Assembly (NCBI GenBank): GCA_029961685.1
Contig: JARWKL010000008.1
Coordinates: 34,349,619 to 34,413,618 of the forward strand
Direction: 5' to 3'
DNA: 64,000 nt
DNA from: Aristolochia californica
Lineage: Eukaryota; Streptophyta; Magnoliopsida; Piperales; Aristolochiaceae
Position 1 is the first letter of the stretch; every line of letters begins with the position of its first letter. The translations under genes and the position numbers were made by a program. The notes beneath the pieces were generated by a model that was given only the letters and a program-made list of their open reading frames with translations, had not been told where the DNA came from and did no database searches. Positions 41,690 through 53,407 of the stretch are shown here, piece by piece.

Positions 41690-44600
41690 ATTTTTAACTA
41701 ACTGATGACTCCTAATCCTTAAGTCATTTCTTACAAAAATATACCCCGTTCCACATGATTTATCGATAAATTACTTTACAATCATCAATGATTGTTAGCT
41801 CAGCTTTCTGTAAATGAGCAAAATAATGGCTTGTTTGACTCTCCCACCGCACATTCACTAGAGAATTTAATGAGGTTTGGATCCATAGGACATTTGCATC
41901 TTTAACATGTTTCAAAAATTCATATCCATATTTAAAACACGTGTAGGATCAATTTAGAAATCTCTTTCGTATAAAATTCCAAGCTATTAAGGTTGAACAA
42001 GTGGAATTCAAAAACTTGGATATCAATACTTTTGTGTTCATTTGTGGTGCATGAATAAATTTTCTTTACTTAATTTTGTTGTTTTTTTAAAAAAATTGCA
42101 TACATAAACTCTAAAATTTTGCTTTTGTAGTGATCTATTTGCCTTCTTGTGTTTTTGTTTACGAGATAAAGGGGAAAGTGAAAACTCAAGTTTTGATTTA
42201 AGAATAAAGAATACATCTAAAAAGGAAATGCACAAATGTAGAGTGAGATTATTCCAAAAAGTGTCTGTAATTTTCTGGTATTCTAAGCTATTTCTAGTTT
42301 TTTTATTAGGTTTTGCATTCGTGGGGAAAAAGGGTTGGCGGGGGATTTTTAACTGAGTGTTGACTCCTTATCCATAAGTCATTTCTTAAAAATATATAGC
42401 CCGTTACGCATGATTGGCCAATAAATTACTTTACAATCATCAATAATTGTTAGGTTAGATTTTTCTTAATGGGCAAAATAATGGCTTGGTTTGACTCGGG
42501 TAATTATCCCACCGTATGTTCACTTGAGAATTTAATGAGATTTGGATCCATAGGTCATTTGCATCTTTAACATGTTTGAAGCATGCATATCGATATTTAA
42601 AACATGTGTAGGATCAATTTAGAAATCTCTTTATTATAAAATTTCAAGGTATTAGGGTTGAATGAGTGGAAGTTCCAAAACATTGATATCAAAACTTTTG
42701 TGTTCATTTGTGGTGTGTGAATAAATTTTCTTTACTTACATTTCATGTTGTTTTAATTTTTTTGCATATATAAACTCTAAAATTTTCGTTTTGTTATAAT
42801 CTTTTTGGCTTTTTATTTTTTTGTTTACGAGATAAAGGAAAAAGTTAAAAGTCAAGTTTTTATTTAAGAAAAAAGTATACACCTAAAATGGAAATGCACA
42901 AAAGTAGAGAGAGATAATTCCAAAAGTTTCTGTAAGTTTTAGGGATTGTAATCTCTTTCAAGTTTTTATAAATTAGAATTTGCATTTGTTGGGAAAAGGG
43001 GGGTGGAGCGGGCTATTTTTAACTGAGTGTTGACTCCCAATCCATAAGTCATCTCTTACAAAAATATAGACCGTTACGCATGATTGACCAATAAATCACT
43101 TTTCAATCATCAATGATTGTTATGTCAGCTTTTAGTAAAAGGGTAAAATAATGGCATGTTTGACTCGGGTAAATATCCCACCGCACGTTCACTTGAGAAT
43201 TTAATGAGGTTTGGATCCATTGGTCATTTGAATCTTTAACATGTTTCAAGCATGCTTATCGATATTTGAAACATGTGTAAGATCAATTTAGAAATGTCTT
43301 TCTTATAAAATTCCATGCTGTTAGGGTTGAACTAGTGGAAATTCCCAAACTTGGATATCAAAACTTTTGTGTTCATTTGTGGTGTGTGAATATAATTTCT
43401 TTACTTACATTTGTTGTTGTTTTAAGTTTTTTGCATACATAAACTCTAAAATTTTCGTTTTGTTGTGATCCATTTGTCTTATAATATTTTTGTTTACAAA
43501 ATAAAGGGAAAAGTGAAAATACAAGTTTTGATTTAAGAAAAAAGTATACATCTAAAATGGAAATGCTTAAATGTAGAGAGTGATAATTCCAAAAGTCTTG
43601 ACTCCCAATCCAAAAGTCATTTCTCTAAAAAATATATCCTGTTGCGCATGATTGAGCGATAAATCACTTTACGAGCAGCAATGATTGTTACGTCAGCTTT
43701 TTGTAAATGGGTAAAAGAATGGCTTGTTTGACTCGGGTAAATATCCCACCACACGTTCACTTGAGAATTTAATGAGGTTTGGATCCATAAGTCATTTGCA
43801 CCTTAAACATGTTTCAAGCATGCATATCCATATTTAAAACAGGTGTAGGATCAATTTAGAAATCTATTTCTTATAAAATTCCAAGCTATTAGGGTTGAAC
43901 TAGTGGAATTTCAAAAACTTGGATATCTAAACTTTTGTGTTCAATTGTTGTGTGTAAATAAATTTTATTTACATACATTTGTTGTTGTTTTAAATTTTTT
44001 GCATACATAAACTCTAAAATTTTAATTTTTGTTATGCTCTATTTGCCTTCTTATTTTTTTGTTTATGAGATAAAGGGAAAAGTGAAAACTCAAGTTTTGA
44101 TTTAAGAAAGAAGTATACATCTAAAAAAGAAATGCACAAATGTAGAGTGAGATAATGCCAAAAAGTGTCTATAATTTTTAGGGATTGTCTACTATTTCTA
44201 GTTTTTTTTATAATAAATTTTGCAATTGTCGAGAAAAGGGGGAGGCGGGGGAATTTTAACTGAGTGTTTACTCCCAATCCATAAGTCATTTCTTAAAAAA
44301 ATATAGCCTGTTACGCATGATTGACCGATAAATCACTTTACAATCATCAATGATTGACAGGTCAGCATTTTGTAAGTGGTCAAAAGAATAGCTTGTTTGA
44401 TTCAGGTAAATATCCCACCACACGTTCACTTGAGAATTTAATGAGGTTAGGATCCATAGATCATTTTGATCTTTAATACGTTTCAAGCATGCTTATCCAT
44501 ATTTAAAACATGTGTAGGATCAAAGTAGAAATCTTTCTTATAAAATTCCAAGCTATTTGGGTTGAACTAGTGCAATTTCCTAAACATGGATATTAAAATT

Positions 44601-45574
44601 TTCGTGTTCTTTTGTGATGTGTGAATAAATTTTCTTGACTTACATTTGTTGTGGTTTTCAATTTTTTTGCATACATAAACTCTAAAATTTTTGTTTTGTT
44701 GTGATCTATTTGCCTTCTTATCTTTTTTTTTTTTACAAGGTAAAGGGAAAAGTGAAAACTTGAGTTTTGATTGAAAAAAAAAAATGTATCCATAAAAAAC
44801 AGAAATGCACTAATGTTGAGAGAGATAATTCCAAAAAGTGTCTATAATTTTAAAGGATTGTAAACTATTTTTAGTTTTTATATATTAGTTTTTGCGATCA
44901 TCGGGAAAAGGGAGGGGGGATGGATTTTTAACTGAGTGTTGACTCCCAATCCATAAATCATTTCTTACAAAAATATTTCCAGTTACCATGGATTGACCGA
45001 TAAATCACTTTACATTCATCAATAATTGTTGGGTCGGCTTTTTGTAAATGGGCAAAATAATTGATTGTTTGACTTTGGTAAATATCCAACTGAACGAGAA
45101 TTTAATGGGGTTTGGATCCATAGGTCATTTGAATCTTTAACATGTTTCAAGCATGCATTTCGATATTGAAAACATGTGTTGGATACATATAGAAATCTCT
45201 TTCTTATAAAATTCCAAGCTATTAGGCTTGAACTAGGGGAAATTCCAAAACTCTGATATCAAAACTTTTGTGTTCATTTGTGGTGTGTGATTAGATTTTC
45301 TTAACTAACATTTCTTGTTGTTTTAAATTTTTTACATACATAAACTCTAAAATTTTCGTTTTGTTGTGATCTTTTTTTCGTCTTATCTTTTTGTTTACGT
45401 GATAAAGCGAAAAGTGAAAGGTCAAGTTTATATTTGAGAAAAAAGTATACATCTAAAATTGAAATGCACAAATGTAGAGTGAGATAATTCCAAAAAGTGT
45501 ATCTAATTTTTAAGGATTGTAATCTCTTTCAAGTTTTAATATATAAGGTTTTGCAATCGTCGGGAAAAAGAGGA

Positions 45575-45596
45575 GGGGGGGGGGGGGGGGGGGGGG
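45575..45596 (+). repeat. G run (22)
   Basis: At the monomer G-rich site. The homologous monomer 6.52 kb downstream carries the run at 52090-52113. Confidence 0.85.
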
Positions 45597-46935
45597 AGGG
45601 AGTTTCTAACTGGGTGTTGTCTTCCAATCCTTAAGTCATTTTAGACAAAAATATTGCCCATTAACGCATGATTGACTGATAAATCACTTGACAATCATCA
45701 ATGATTGTTAGGTTAGCTTTTAGTAAATGGACAAAATAAAGGCTTGTTTGACTTGGGTAAATATCCCACCACACGTTCACTTGAGAATTTAATGAGGTTT
45801 GGATCCATAAGTCATTTGCACCTTTAACATGTTTCAAGCATACATATCCATATTTAAAACAGGTGCAACATCAATTTTGAAATCTATTTCTTATAAAATT
45901 CCAAGCTATTAGGGTTGAACTAGTGGAATTTCAAAAACTTGGATATCTAAACTTTTATGTTCAATTGTCGTGTGTGAATAAATTTTATTTAGATACATTT
46001 GTTGTAGTTTTAAGTTTTTTACATACATAAACGCTAAAAATTTTGTTTTGTTGTGCTCTATTTGCCTTCTTATCTTTTTGTTTATGAGATAAAGGGAAAA
46101 GTGAAAACTCAAGTTTTGATTTAAGAAAGAAGTATACATCTAAAAAGGAAATGCACAAATGTAGAGTGAGATAATGCCAAAAAGTGTCTATAATTTTTAG
46201 GGACTGCTTACTCTTTCTAGTTTTTTTTTATATTAGATTTTGCAATTGTCGAGAAAAGGGGGAGGCGGGGGAATTTTAATTGAGTGATGACTCCAATCCA
46301 TAAGTCATTTCTTAAAAAAATAAAGCCTATTACGCATGATTGACCGGTAAATCACTTTACAATCATCAATGATTGTCAGGTCAGCTTTTTGTAAATGGTC
46401 AAAAGAATGGCTTGTTTGACTCGGGTAAAACTCCCACCACACGTTTACTTGAGAATTTAATGAGGTTAGGATCCATAGGTCATTTTGATCTTTAATACGT
46501 TTCAAGCATGCTTATCCATATTTAAAACATGTGTAGGATCAATTTAGAAATCTCTTTCTTATAAAATTCCAAGCTATTAGGGTTGAACTAGTGCAATTTC
46601 CTAAACATGGATATTAAAAATTTTGTGTTCTGTTGTGATGTGTGAATAAATTTTCTTGACTTACATTTGTTGTGGTTTTCAATTTTTTTGCATACATAAA
46701 CTCTAAAATTTTTGTTTTGTTGTGATCTATTTGCCTTCTTATTTTTGTTTACTAGATAAAGCGAAAAGTGAAAAATCAAGTTTTGATTTAAGAAAAAAGT
46801 ATACATTTAAAATTGAAAATGCACAAATGTGGAGTGAGATAATTCCAAAAAGTGTCTGTAATTTTTTGGGATTTTAATCTCCTTCAAGTTTTTATAGTTT
46901 TTATATATAAGGTTTTGCAATCATTGGGAAAAAGA

Positions 46936-46950
46936 GGGGGGGGGGGGGGG
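46936..46950 (+). repeat. G run (15) with T-interrupted continuation
   Basis: At the monomer G-rich site, continuing as tgggggggtggg. Confidence 0.85.
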
Positions 46951-47207
46951 TGGGGGGGTGGGCAATTTTTGACTGAGTGTTGACTCCCAATCCTTAAGTC
47001 TCTTACAAAAATATAGACCGGTACGCATGATTGACCAATAAATCACTTTACAATCATCAATGATTGTTAGGTCAGCTTTTAGTTAATAGGCAAAATAATG
47101 GCATGTTTGACTCGAGTAAATATCTCACCGCATGTTCACTTGAGAATTTAATGAGGTTTGTATCCAAAGGTCATTTGCATCTTTAACAGGTTTCAAGCAT
47201 GCATATT

Positions 47208-47829
47208 TGATGTGAACAAAGGCTGGTTTTACTTTATTATGTTGTGGGACCCACCATGGTGGCACAAGTTGGTGGGACCCACCATGAGGTCGTGGGCGGG
47301 ATTTCCTCTTTTCCAATGTGGGGCCGACCATGGTTGCAAAAACTGGTGAGACCCACCATGAGAACGTGGGATGCCAAGAAGGGTCCTCATGAGACAGAAT
47401 TTTAGTAATGTTAGCATCTTTTCAAGATATGCTTATCTTAGAAAGATAGAGTTTGAGTTATGTTAGAATTCTAGTTTACATTGAGTAATCTTATTATGAT
47501 AGGTTTATCTTTAAGAGTTAGAATTTGAATGTAATTAGGACGTCCTCCACTGTAAATGGAGGACCTGGTACACTAATTAATGGAAGAGTTTAGATGATTG
47601 TTGATATTGTGTGAGTTATTCACTTTTCCGAACTTATCAAGGTTTCCTTGTGGCGTTCAATATCGACTTATCAAACGGATTTTCTATCCCCGTTTGTGGC
47701 GTCTTCACTATACCAAGGTTCTTGCTTTGCTAAGCAACTGGTCGTGGTTTCCATGAAACTTGAAAAATCTTGGGAACGACTTCCAGATTTGGTATCGGAT
47801 TTCGTCATGGGTTGACGTGGTTCATATCA
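47208..47829. mobile_element. Solo-LTR-like insertion in the satellite (622 bp)
   Basis: Non-satellite sequence beginning TGATGTGAAC and ending GTTCATATCA, an imperfect 10-bp terminal inverted repeat with TG...CA ends. It is flanked by atatt on the left and gtatc on the right. The shorter copy at 52566 has atatc on the left and gtatc on the right, and uninterrupted monomers read atatc here, so the target duplication was ATATC with point changes. A 5-bp duplication and TG...CA ends fit a solo LTR of a plant LTR retrotransposon. The 5' part holds a diverged ~74-bp tandem duplication rich in gggacccaccatg. No open frame resembles a protein. The family and the transcription strand are not identified. 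A small complete element such as a TRIM is an alternative, but no internal terminal direct repeat is seen. Confidence 0.75.
47243..47375. repeat. Diverged ~74-bp tandem duplication inside the solo LTR
   Basis: Two units start at 47243 (tgtgggacccaccatgg) and 47317 (tgtggggccgaccatgg). Both continue through a ggtgggacccaccatgag-like word about 27 bp further on and end in a gaNNNcgtgggNg-like word. The core gtggg-a-cccac is itself a small inverted repeat. Fortuitous open frames cross this region on both strands. Confidence 0.7.
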
Positions 47830-50800
47830 GTATCCATATTTAAAACATGTGTATGATCAATTTACAAATCTCGTTCATATAAAATTTCAAGCTTTTAGGG
47901 TTGAACTATTGGAATTTCCCAAACTTGGATATCAAAACTTTTGTGTTCATTTGTGGTGTGTGAATAAATTTTCTTTACTTACATTTGTTATTGTTTTAAA
48001 TTTTTTGCATACATAAACTCTAAAATTTTTGTTTTGTTGTGATCTTTTCGCCTTCTTATCTTTTTGTTTGCTAGATAAAGGGAAATTGGAAAACTCATGT
48101 TTTGATTTAATAAAAAATTATACATCTAAAATGGAAATGCACAAATGTAGAGAGAGAGATAATTCCAAAAAGTGTCTATAATTTTTAGGGATTGTAAACT
48201 CTTTCTAGTTTTTATATATTAGGTTGTGCAAGCGTCGGGAAAAGCGGGAGGTGGGGGATTTTTAACTGAAGGGTGACTCCCAATTCATAAGTCATGTCTC
48301 ACAAAAATATAGACCGTTACGCATGAGTGACATATAAATTACTTTACAATCAAAGTTGATTGTTAGGTCAGCTTTTCGTAAATAGCCAAAATAATGGCTT
48401 GTTTGACTCAAGTAAATATCCTACTGCACGTTCACTTGAGAATGTAATGAGGTTTGGATGCATGGCCCATTTTCATCTTTAACTTGTTTCAAGCATGCAT
48501 ATCCATATTTAAAACATGTGTAGGATAAATTTAGAATCTCTTTCTTATAAAATTCCAAGCTATTAGGGTTGAACTAGTGGAATTTCCCAAACGTGGATAT
48601 CTAAACTTTGGTGTTCATTTGTGGAGTGTGAATACATTTTCTTTACTTATATTTGAAGTTGTTTTAAATTTTTTGCATACATAAACTTTAAAATTTTTGT
48701 TTTGTTGTGATCTATTTGCCTTCTAATTTTTTTGTTTACAAAATAAAGGGGAATGTGAAAAATCATTATTTGATTTAAGGAAAAAGTATACATCTAAAAT
48801 GGAAATGCAAAAATTTAGAGAGAGATAATTCCAAAAGTGTCTGTAATTTTTAAGGATTTTAAACTCTTTCTAGTTTTTATATATTAGGTTTTCAATTGTC
48901 AGGAAAAGGGGGAGGTGTGGGATTTTTAACTGTGTTCACTCCCAATCCATAAGTCATTTCTTAAAAAAATATAGCCCGTTACGTATGATTGACCATTAAA
49001 TCACTTTACATTCATCAATGATTTTTAGGTCAGATTTTTGTTAATGGGAAAATAATGGATTGTTTAACTTGGGTAAATATACCACCGCACGTTCACTTGA
49101 AAATTTAATGAGGTTTGGATCCATAGGACATTTTCATCTTTAACATGTTTCAAGCATGCATAGCCATAATGAAAACATGTCTAGGAACAATTTAGAAATC
49201 TATTTATTATAAAATTCCAAGCTATTAGGGTTGTACTAGTGGAATTTCCCAAACTTAGATATTAAAACTATTGTGTTCATCTGTCTTGTGTGAATAAATT
49301 TTCTATACATACATTTGTTGTTGTTTTAAATTTTTTGCATACATAAACTCTAAAATTTTCGTTTTGTTGTGATTTATTTGCCTTTTTATCTTTTTGTTTA
49401 CGAGATAAAGGGAAGAGTGAAAACTCAAGTTTGAATTTTAGAAAAAAGTATACATCTAAAATGGAAATGCACAAATGTAGAGAGTTACAAAAAATATACC
49501 CCATTCTGCATGATTTATCGACAAATCAATTTACAATCATCAATTATTGTTAGGTCAGCTTTTTGTAAATGGGCAAAATAATAGCTTGTTTGACTCGGGT
49601 AAATATCGCACCGCACGTTCACTTGAGAAATTAATGAGGTTTCAATCCATAGGTCATTTGCATCTTTGACAAGTTTCAAGCATGCTTATACATATTTAAA
49701 ACATGTGTTGGATCAATTTAGAAATCTCTTCCATATAAAATTCCAACCTATTAAGATTCAACTAGTGGAATTCCAAAACTTGGATATCAAAACTTTTATG
49801 TTCATTTGTGGTGTGTGAATAAATTTTATTTACTTACATTTGTTGTCGTTTTAAATTTTTTGCATATATAAACTCTAAAATTTTCGTTTTGTTGTGATCT
49901 ATTTGCCTTCTTATCTTTTTGTTTACGAGATAAAGAGAAAAGTGAACACTCAAGTTATGATTTAAGAAAAAAACATACATCTAAAAAGGAAATGCACAAA
50001 TGTAGAGTGAGATAATTCCAAAAAGTGTCTATAATTTTTAGGGATTGTAAACTCTTTCTATTTTTTTATTAGGTTTTGCAATCGTCGGGAAAAGGAGGAG
50101 GTGGGGGATTTTTAACTGAGTGTTGACTCCCAATCCCTAAGTCATTTTTAAAAAAAATATAGCCCGTTACGCACGATTGACCAATAAATCACTTTACAAT
50201 CATTAATGATTGTTAGGTCACCTTTTTGTAAATGGGCAAAATAATGGCTTGTTTGACTCTGGTAAATATCCCACAGCATGTTCACTTGTGAATTTAATGA
50301 GGTTTGGATCCATAAGTCATTTTCTTCTTTAACATGTTTCAAGCTTGCATATCAATATTTAAAACATGAGTAGGATCAATTTAGAAATCTCTTTCTTATA
50401 AAGTTCCAAGCAATTGGGGTCGAACAAGTAGAATTCCCAAACACGGATATCAAAACTTTTGTGTTCTTTTGTGGTGTGTGAATAAATTTTCTTTACTTAC
50501 ATTTATTGTTGTTTTAAATTTTTGCATACATAAACTCCAAAATATTCATTTTTTTATGATCTACTTGCCTTATGATCTTTTTGTTTACGAGAAAAAGGAA
50601 AAAGTGAAAACTCACGTTTTGATTTAAGAAAAAAGTATGCATCTAAAATGTAAATGCACAAGTGTAGAGAGAGATAATTCAAAAACGTTTCTGTAATTTT
50701 TATGAATTGTAAACTCTTTCTTATTTTTATATATTTGGTTTTTCAATCAACGGGAAAAGGGGGAGGCGAGGGATTTTTAAGTAACTGTTGACCCGCAATC

Positions 50801-52089
50801 CATAAGTCATTTCTTACAAAAATATAGCCCGTTCCACATGATTTACCGATAAATCACTTTACAATCATCAATGATTGTTAGCTCAGCTTTTTGTAAAAGA
50901 GCAAAATAATGGCTTGTTTAACTCGAGTAAATATCCCACCGCACATTCACTTTAGATTTTAATGAGGTTTGGATCCATAGGACGTTTGCCTCTTTAACAT
51001 GTTTCAAGTATTCATATCCATATTTAAAACATGTGTAGGATCAATTTAGATATCTCTTTCGTATAAAATTCCAAGTAGTTAAGGTTGAACAAGTGGAATT
51101 TCCAAAACTTGGGTATCAAAACTTTTGAGTTCATTTGTGGTGCAAGAATAAATTTTATTTTCTTACTTTTGTTGTTTTTTTTAAAAATTTGCATACATAA
51201 ACTCTAAATTTTTCCTTTTTTTGTGATCTATTTGCCTTCTTATCTTTTTGTTTATGAGAAAAAGGGGAAAGTGAAAACTCACGTTTTGATTTAAGAAAAA
51301 AGAATACATCTAAAAAAAAAATGCACAAATGTAGAGTGAGATTAGTCCAAAAAGTGTATGTAATTTTTCGGTATTCTAAACTATTTCTAGTTTTTTATTA
51401 GGTTTTGCAATCATGGAGAAAATAGGGTGGCAGGGGATTTTTAACTGAGTGTTCACTCCCAATCCATAAGTCATTTCTTAAAAAAATATTGCCCGTTACG
51501 CATGATTGGCCGATAAATTACTTTACAATCATCAATAATTGTTTGGTCAGCTTTTTGTAAATGGGCAAAATAATGGCTTGGTTTAACTCGGGTAAATATC
51601 CCACCACACGTACACTTGAGAATTTAATGAGATTTGGATCTATAGGTCCTTTGCATCTTTAACATGTTTGAAGTATGCATATTGATATTTAAAACATGTG
51701 TAGGATCAATTTAAAAATCTCTTTTTATAAAATTTCAAGCTATTAGGGTTGAACTAGTGGAAATTCCAAAACTTTGATATCAAAACTTTTGTGTTCATTT
51801 GTGGTATGTGAATAAATTTTCTTAACTAACATTTCTTGTTGTTTTAAATTTTTTACATACATAAATTCTAAAATTTTCGTTTTGTTGTGATCTTTTTGCC
51901 GTCTTATCTTTTTGTTTACGTGACAAAGCAAAAAGTGAAAAGTCAAGTTTATATTTAAGAAAAAAGTATACATCTAAAATTGAAATGCACAAATCTAGAG
52001 TGAGATAATTCCAAAAAGTGTTTGTAATTTTTAGGGATTGTAATCTCTTTTAAGTTTTTATATATTAGGTTTTAAAATCATCTGGAAAA

Positions 52090-52113
52090 GGGGGGGGGGG
52101 GGGGGGGGGGGGG
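52090..52113 (+). repeat. G run (24)
   Basis: At the monomer G-rich site, just upstream of the 199-bp direct duplication. Confidence 0.85.
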
Positions 52114-52133
52114 TGGCGCAATTGTTTACTGAG

Positions 52134-52530
52134 TGTTGACTCCCAATCCTTACGTCATTTCTTACAAAACTATTTCTTACAAAAATATTGCCAGTTACGC
52201 ATGATTGACTGATAAATCACTTTACAATCATCAATGATTGTTAGGTTAGCTTTTAGTAAATGGACAAAATAATGGCTTGTTTGACTCGGGTAAATATCCC
52301 ACTGCACGTTCACTTGAGAATCGTTAACTCAGTGTTGACTCCCAATCCTTACGTCATTTCTTACAAAAATATTGCCAGTTACGCATGATTGACTGATAAA
52401 TCACTTTACAATCATCAATGATTGTTAGGTTAGCTTTTAGTAAATGGACAAAATAATGGTTTGTTTGAATCGGGTAAATATCCGACTGCACGTTCACTTG
52501 AGAATTTAATGAGGTTTGGATCCATAGGTC
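52134..52530 (+). repeat. Recent ~199-bp direct duplication within a monomer
   Basis: The segment beginning tgttgactcccaatcctt at 52134 recurs at 52333 with very few differences. It runs through the inverted-repeat motif, the ggttagcttttagtaaatgg variant and the cacgttcacttgagaat word. The junction reads gagaatcgttaactcagtg. The first copy carries an extra 18-bp local repeat of atttcttacaaaa. Near identity of the two copies suggests that the event is young. Confidence 0.85.
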
Positions 52531-52565
52531 ATTTACATCTTTAACATGTTTCAAGAATGCATATC

Positions 52566-52814
52566 TGATGAGAACAAAGGCTGATTTTATTCTGTTATAT
52601 TGTGGGACCCACCATGGTAGCACAAGGTTTCCTTGTGGCGTTCAATATCGACTTATCAAACGGATTTTCCATCCCCGTTTGTGGCGTCTTCACTATACCA
52701 AGGTTCTTGCTTTGCTAAGCAATTGGTCGCGGTTTCCATGAAACTTGAAAGATCTTGGGAACGACTTCCAGATTGTGTATCAGATTTCATCATGGGTTGA
52801 CGTGGTTTGTATCA
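52566..52814. mobile_element. Internally deleted second copy of the solo-LTR-like element (249 bp)
   Basis: Begins TGATGAGAAC and ends GTTTGTATCA, with flanks atatc (left) and gtatc (right). It sits at the same position of the satellite monomer as the 47208 copy. The sequence matches that copy up to ccaccatggtagcacaag and then jumps to gtttccttgtggcg. This removes 373 bp corresponding to about 47269-47641. Both deletion ends lie at the tetranucleotide caag, so a microhomology deletion is likely. The right target duplication carries the same A-to-G change as the full copy, so the copies descend from one insertion and not from two independent ones. Confidence 0.8.
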
Positions 52815-53327
52815 GTATCCATATTTAAAGCATGTGTATGATCAATTTAGAAATCTCTTTCATATAAAATTTCAGGCTATTAGGGTTAAACTAGTGGAAT
52901 TTCCCAAACTTGGATATCAAAATTTTTGTGTTCATTTGTGGTGTGTGAATAAATTTTCTTAACTTACATTTGTTATTGTTTTAATTTTTTGCATACATAA
53001 ACTCTAAAATTTTCTTTTTGTTGTGATCTATTTGCCTTCTTATCTTTTTGTTTATGATATAAAGGGAAAAGTGAAAACTCAAGTTCTAAAATGGAAATGC
53101 ACAAATGTAGAGAAAGATAATTCAAAAAAGTGTCTGTAATTTTGAGGGATTTTTAACTCTTTCTAATTTTTATATATTAGACTGTGCAATCGTCAGGAAA
53201 AGGGGGAGGGGAGGATTTTTAACATAGGGTTGACTCCCAATCCATATGTCATTTCTTACCAAAATATAGCCTGTTACACATGATTGACTGATAGATCACT
53301 TTATAATCATCAATGATTGTTAGGTCA
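52815..53327 (+). repeat. Satellite monomer remnant before the LTR element
   Basis: Satellite resumes at tatccatattt and continues to gattgttaggtca at 53327, where the composite retroelement begins. Shared variants with the sequence after the first solo LTR (gtgtatgatcaattta and ttcatataaaatttca) support joint duplication of element and flank. About 35 bp are missing at about 53085 (ctcaagt joined to tctaaaatgg). Confidence 0.9.
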
Positions 53328-53395
53328 TGTTGAATTTATGGAAAAGTGAAATACTTCATTGACATCAATAACATGTTGTAATCAGAGTACATGAA

Positions 53396-53407
53396 CCTCT
53401 ATTTATA
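53396..53407 (-). promoter_or_regulatory. TATA box of LTR copy 1
   Basis: Minus-strand TATAAATAGAGG, identical in all three LTRs and located about 360 bp into the LTR. This is a typical plant core-promoter word and would drive transcription toward lower coordinates. Confidence 0.6.

Larger units (their letters stand above)
37661..43730 (+). repeat. Satellite array, subfamily B
   Basis: Anchors fall at 37985, 38655, 39337, 40002, 40621, 41290, 41945, 42610, 43279 and 43847. Deletions shorten monomers near 38715, 40400-40430 (where most of the G-rich block and the tail of the next segment are gone) and 43593 (ccaaaagt joined to cttgactccc, about 95 bp). The stretch 41690-42700 carries distinctive variants (gttccacatgatt, ggtgcatgaataaa, tgattggcc, cttggtttgactc) that reappear about 9.09 kb downstream. 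No gene is seen. Confidence 0.9.
43731..47207 (+). repeat. Satellite array with a 3-monomer higher-order unit (~2.02 kb)
   Basis: A block with private variants (gtcatttgcacctt, tttaaaacaggtg, gaatttcaaaaacttgg, ggatatctaaac) occurs near 43.74-43.98 kb and again near 45.76-46.0 kb. The next monomers also pair: agaaaagggggaggcggggg with a gaattttaa variant near 44.24 and 46.26 kb, then cttatccatattt and gtgcaatttcctaaacatgg near 44.49-44.6 and 46.51-46.6 kb. The offset is about 2020 bp. Anchors fall at 43847, 44516, 45180, 45867 and 46545. The segment ends at the retroelement junction at 47207/47208. Confidence 0.85.
47830..52565 (+). repeat. Satellite array, subfamily B, between the two solo-LTR copies
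   Basis: Satellite resumes in phase with the sequence interrupted at 47207 (gcatat / tatccatattt). Anchors fall at 47853, 48522, 49183, 49710, 50372, 51037 and 51702. The 527-bp spacing marks a deletion of about 135 bp at about 49485 (gtagagag joined to ttacaaaaaatat). The stretch 50.78-51.7 kb matches 41.69-42.6 kb, and 51.75-52.27 kb matches 45.2-45.75 kb. A near-identical direct duplication of about 199 bp lies at 52134-52530. No gene is seen. Confidence 0.9.

Noticed and set aside
47125..47417. Short overlapping open frames on both strands over the solo LTR
   Set aside because: They cross the satellite/element junction or the ~74-bp duplication and share no known domain.
47789..47799. 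ttggtatcgga resembling an initiator-Met tRNA primer-binding site
   Set aside because: It lies about 30 bp inside the 3' end of the solo-LTR-like element instead of just beyond an LTR, and copy 2 has gtgtatcag instead. It could be genuine only if the element boundaries drawn here are wrong.
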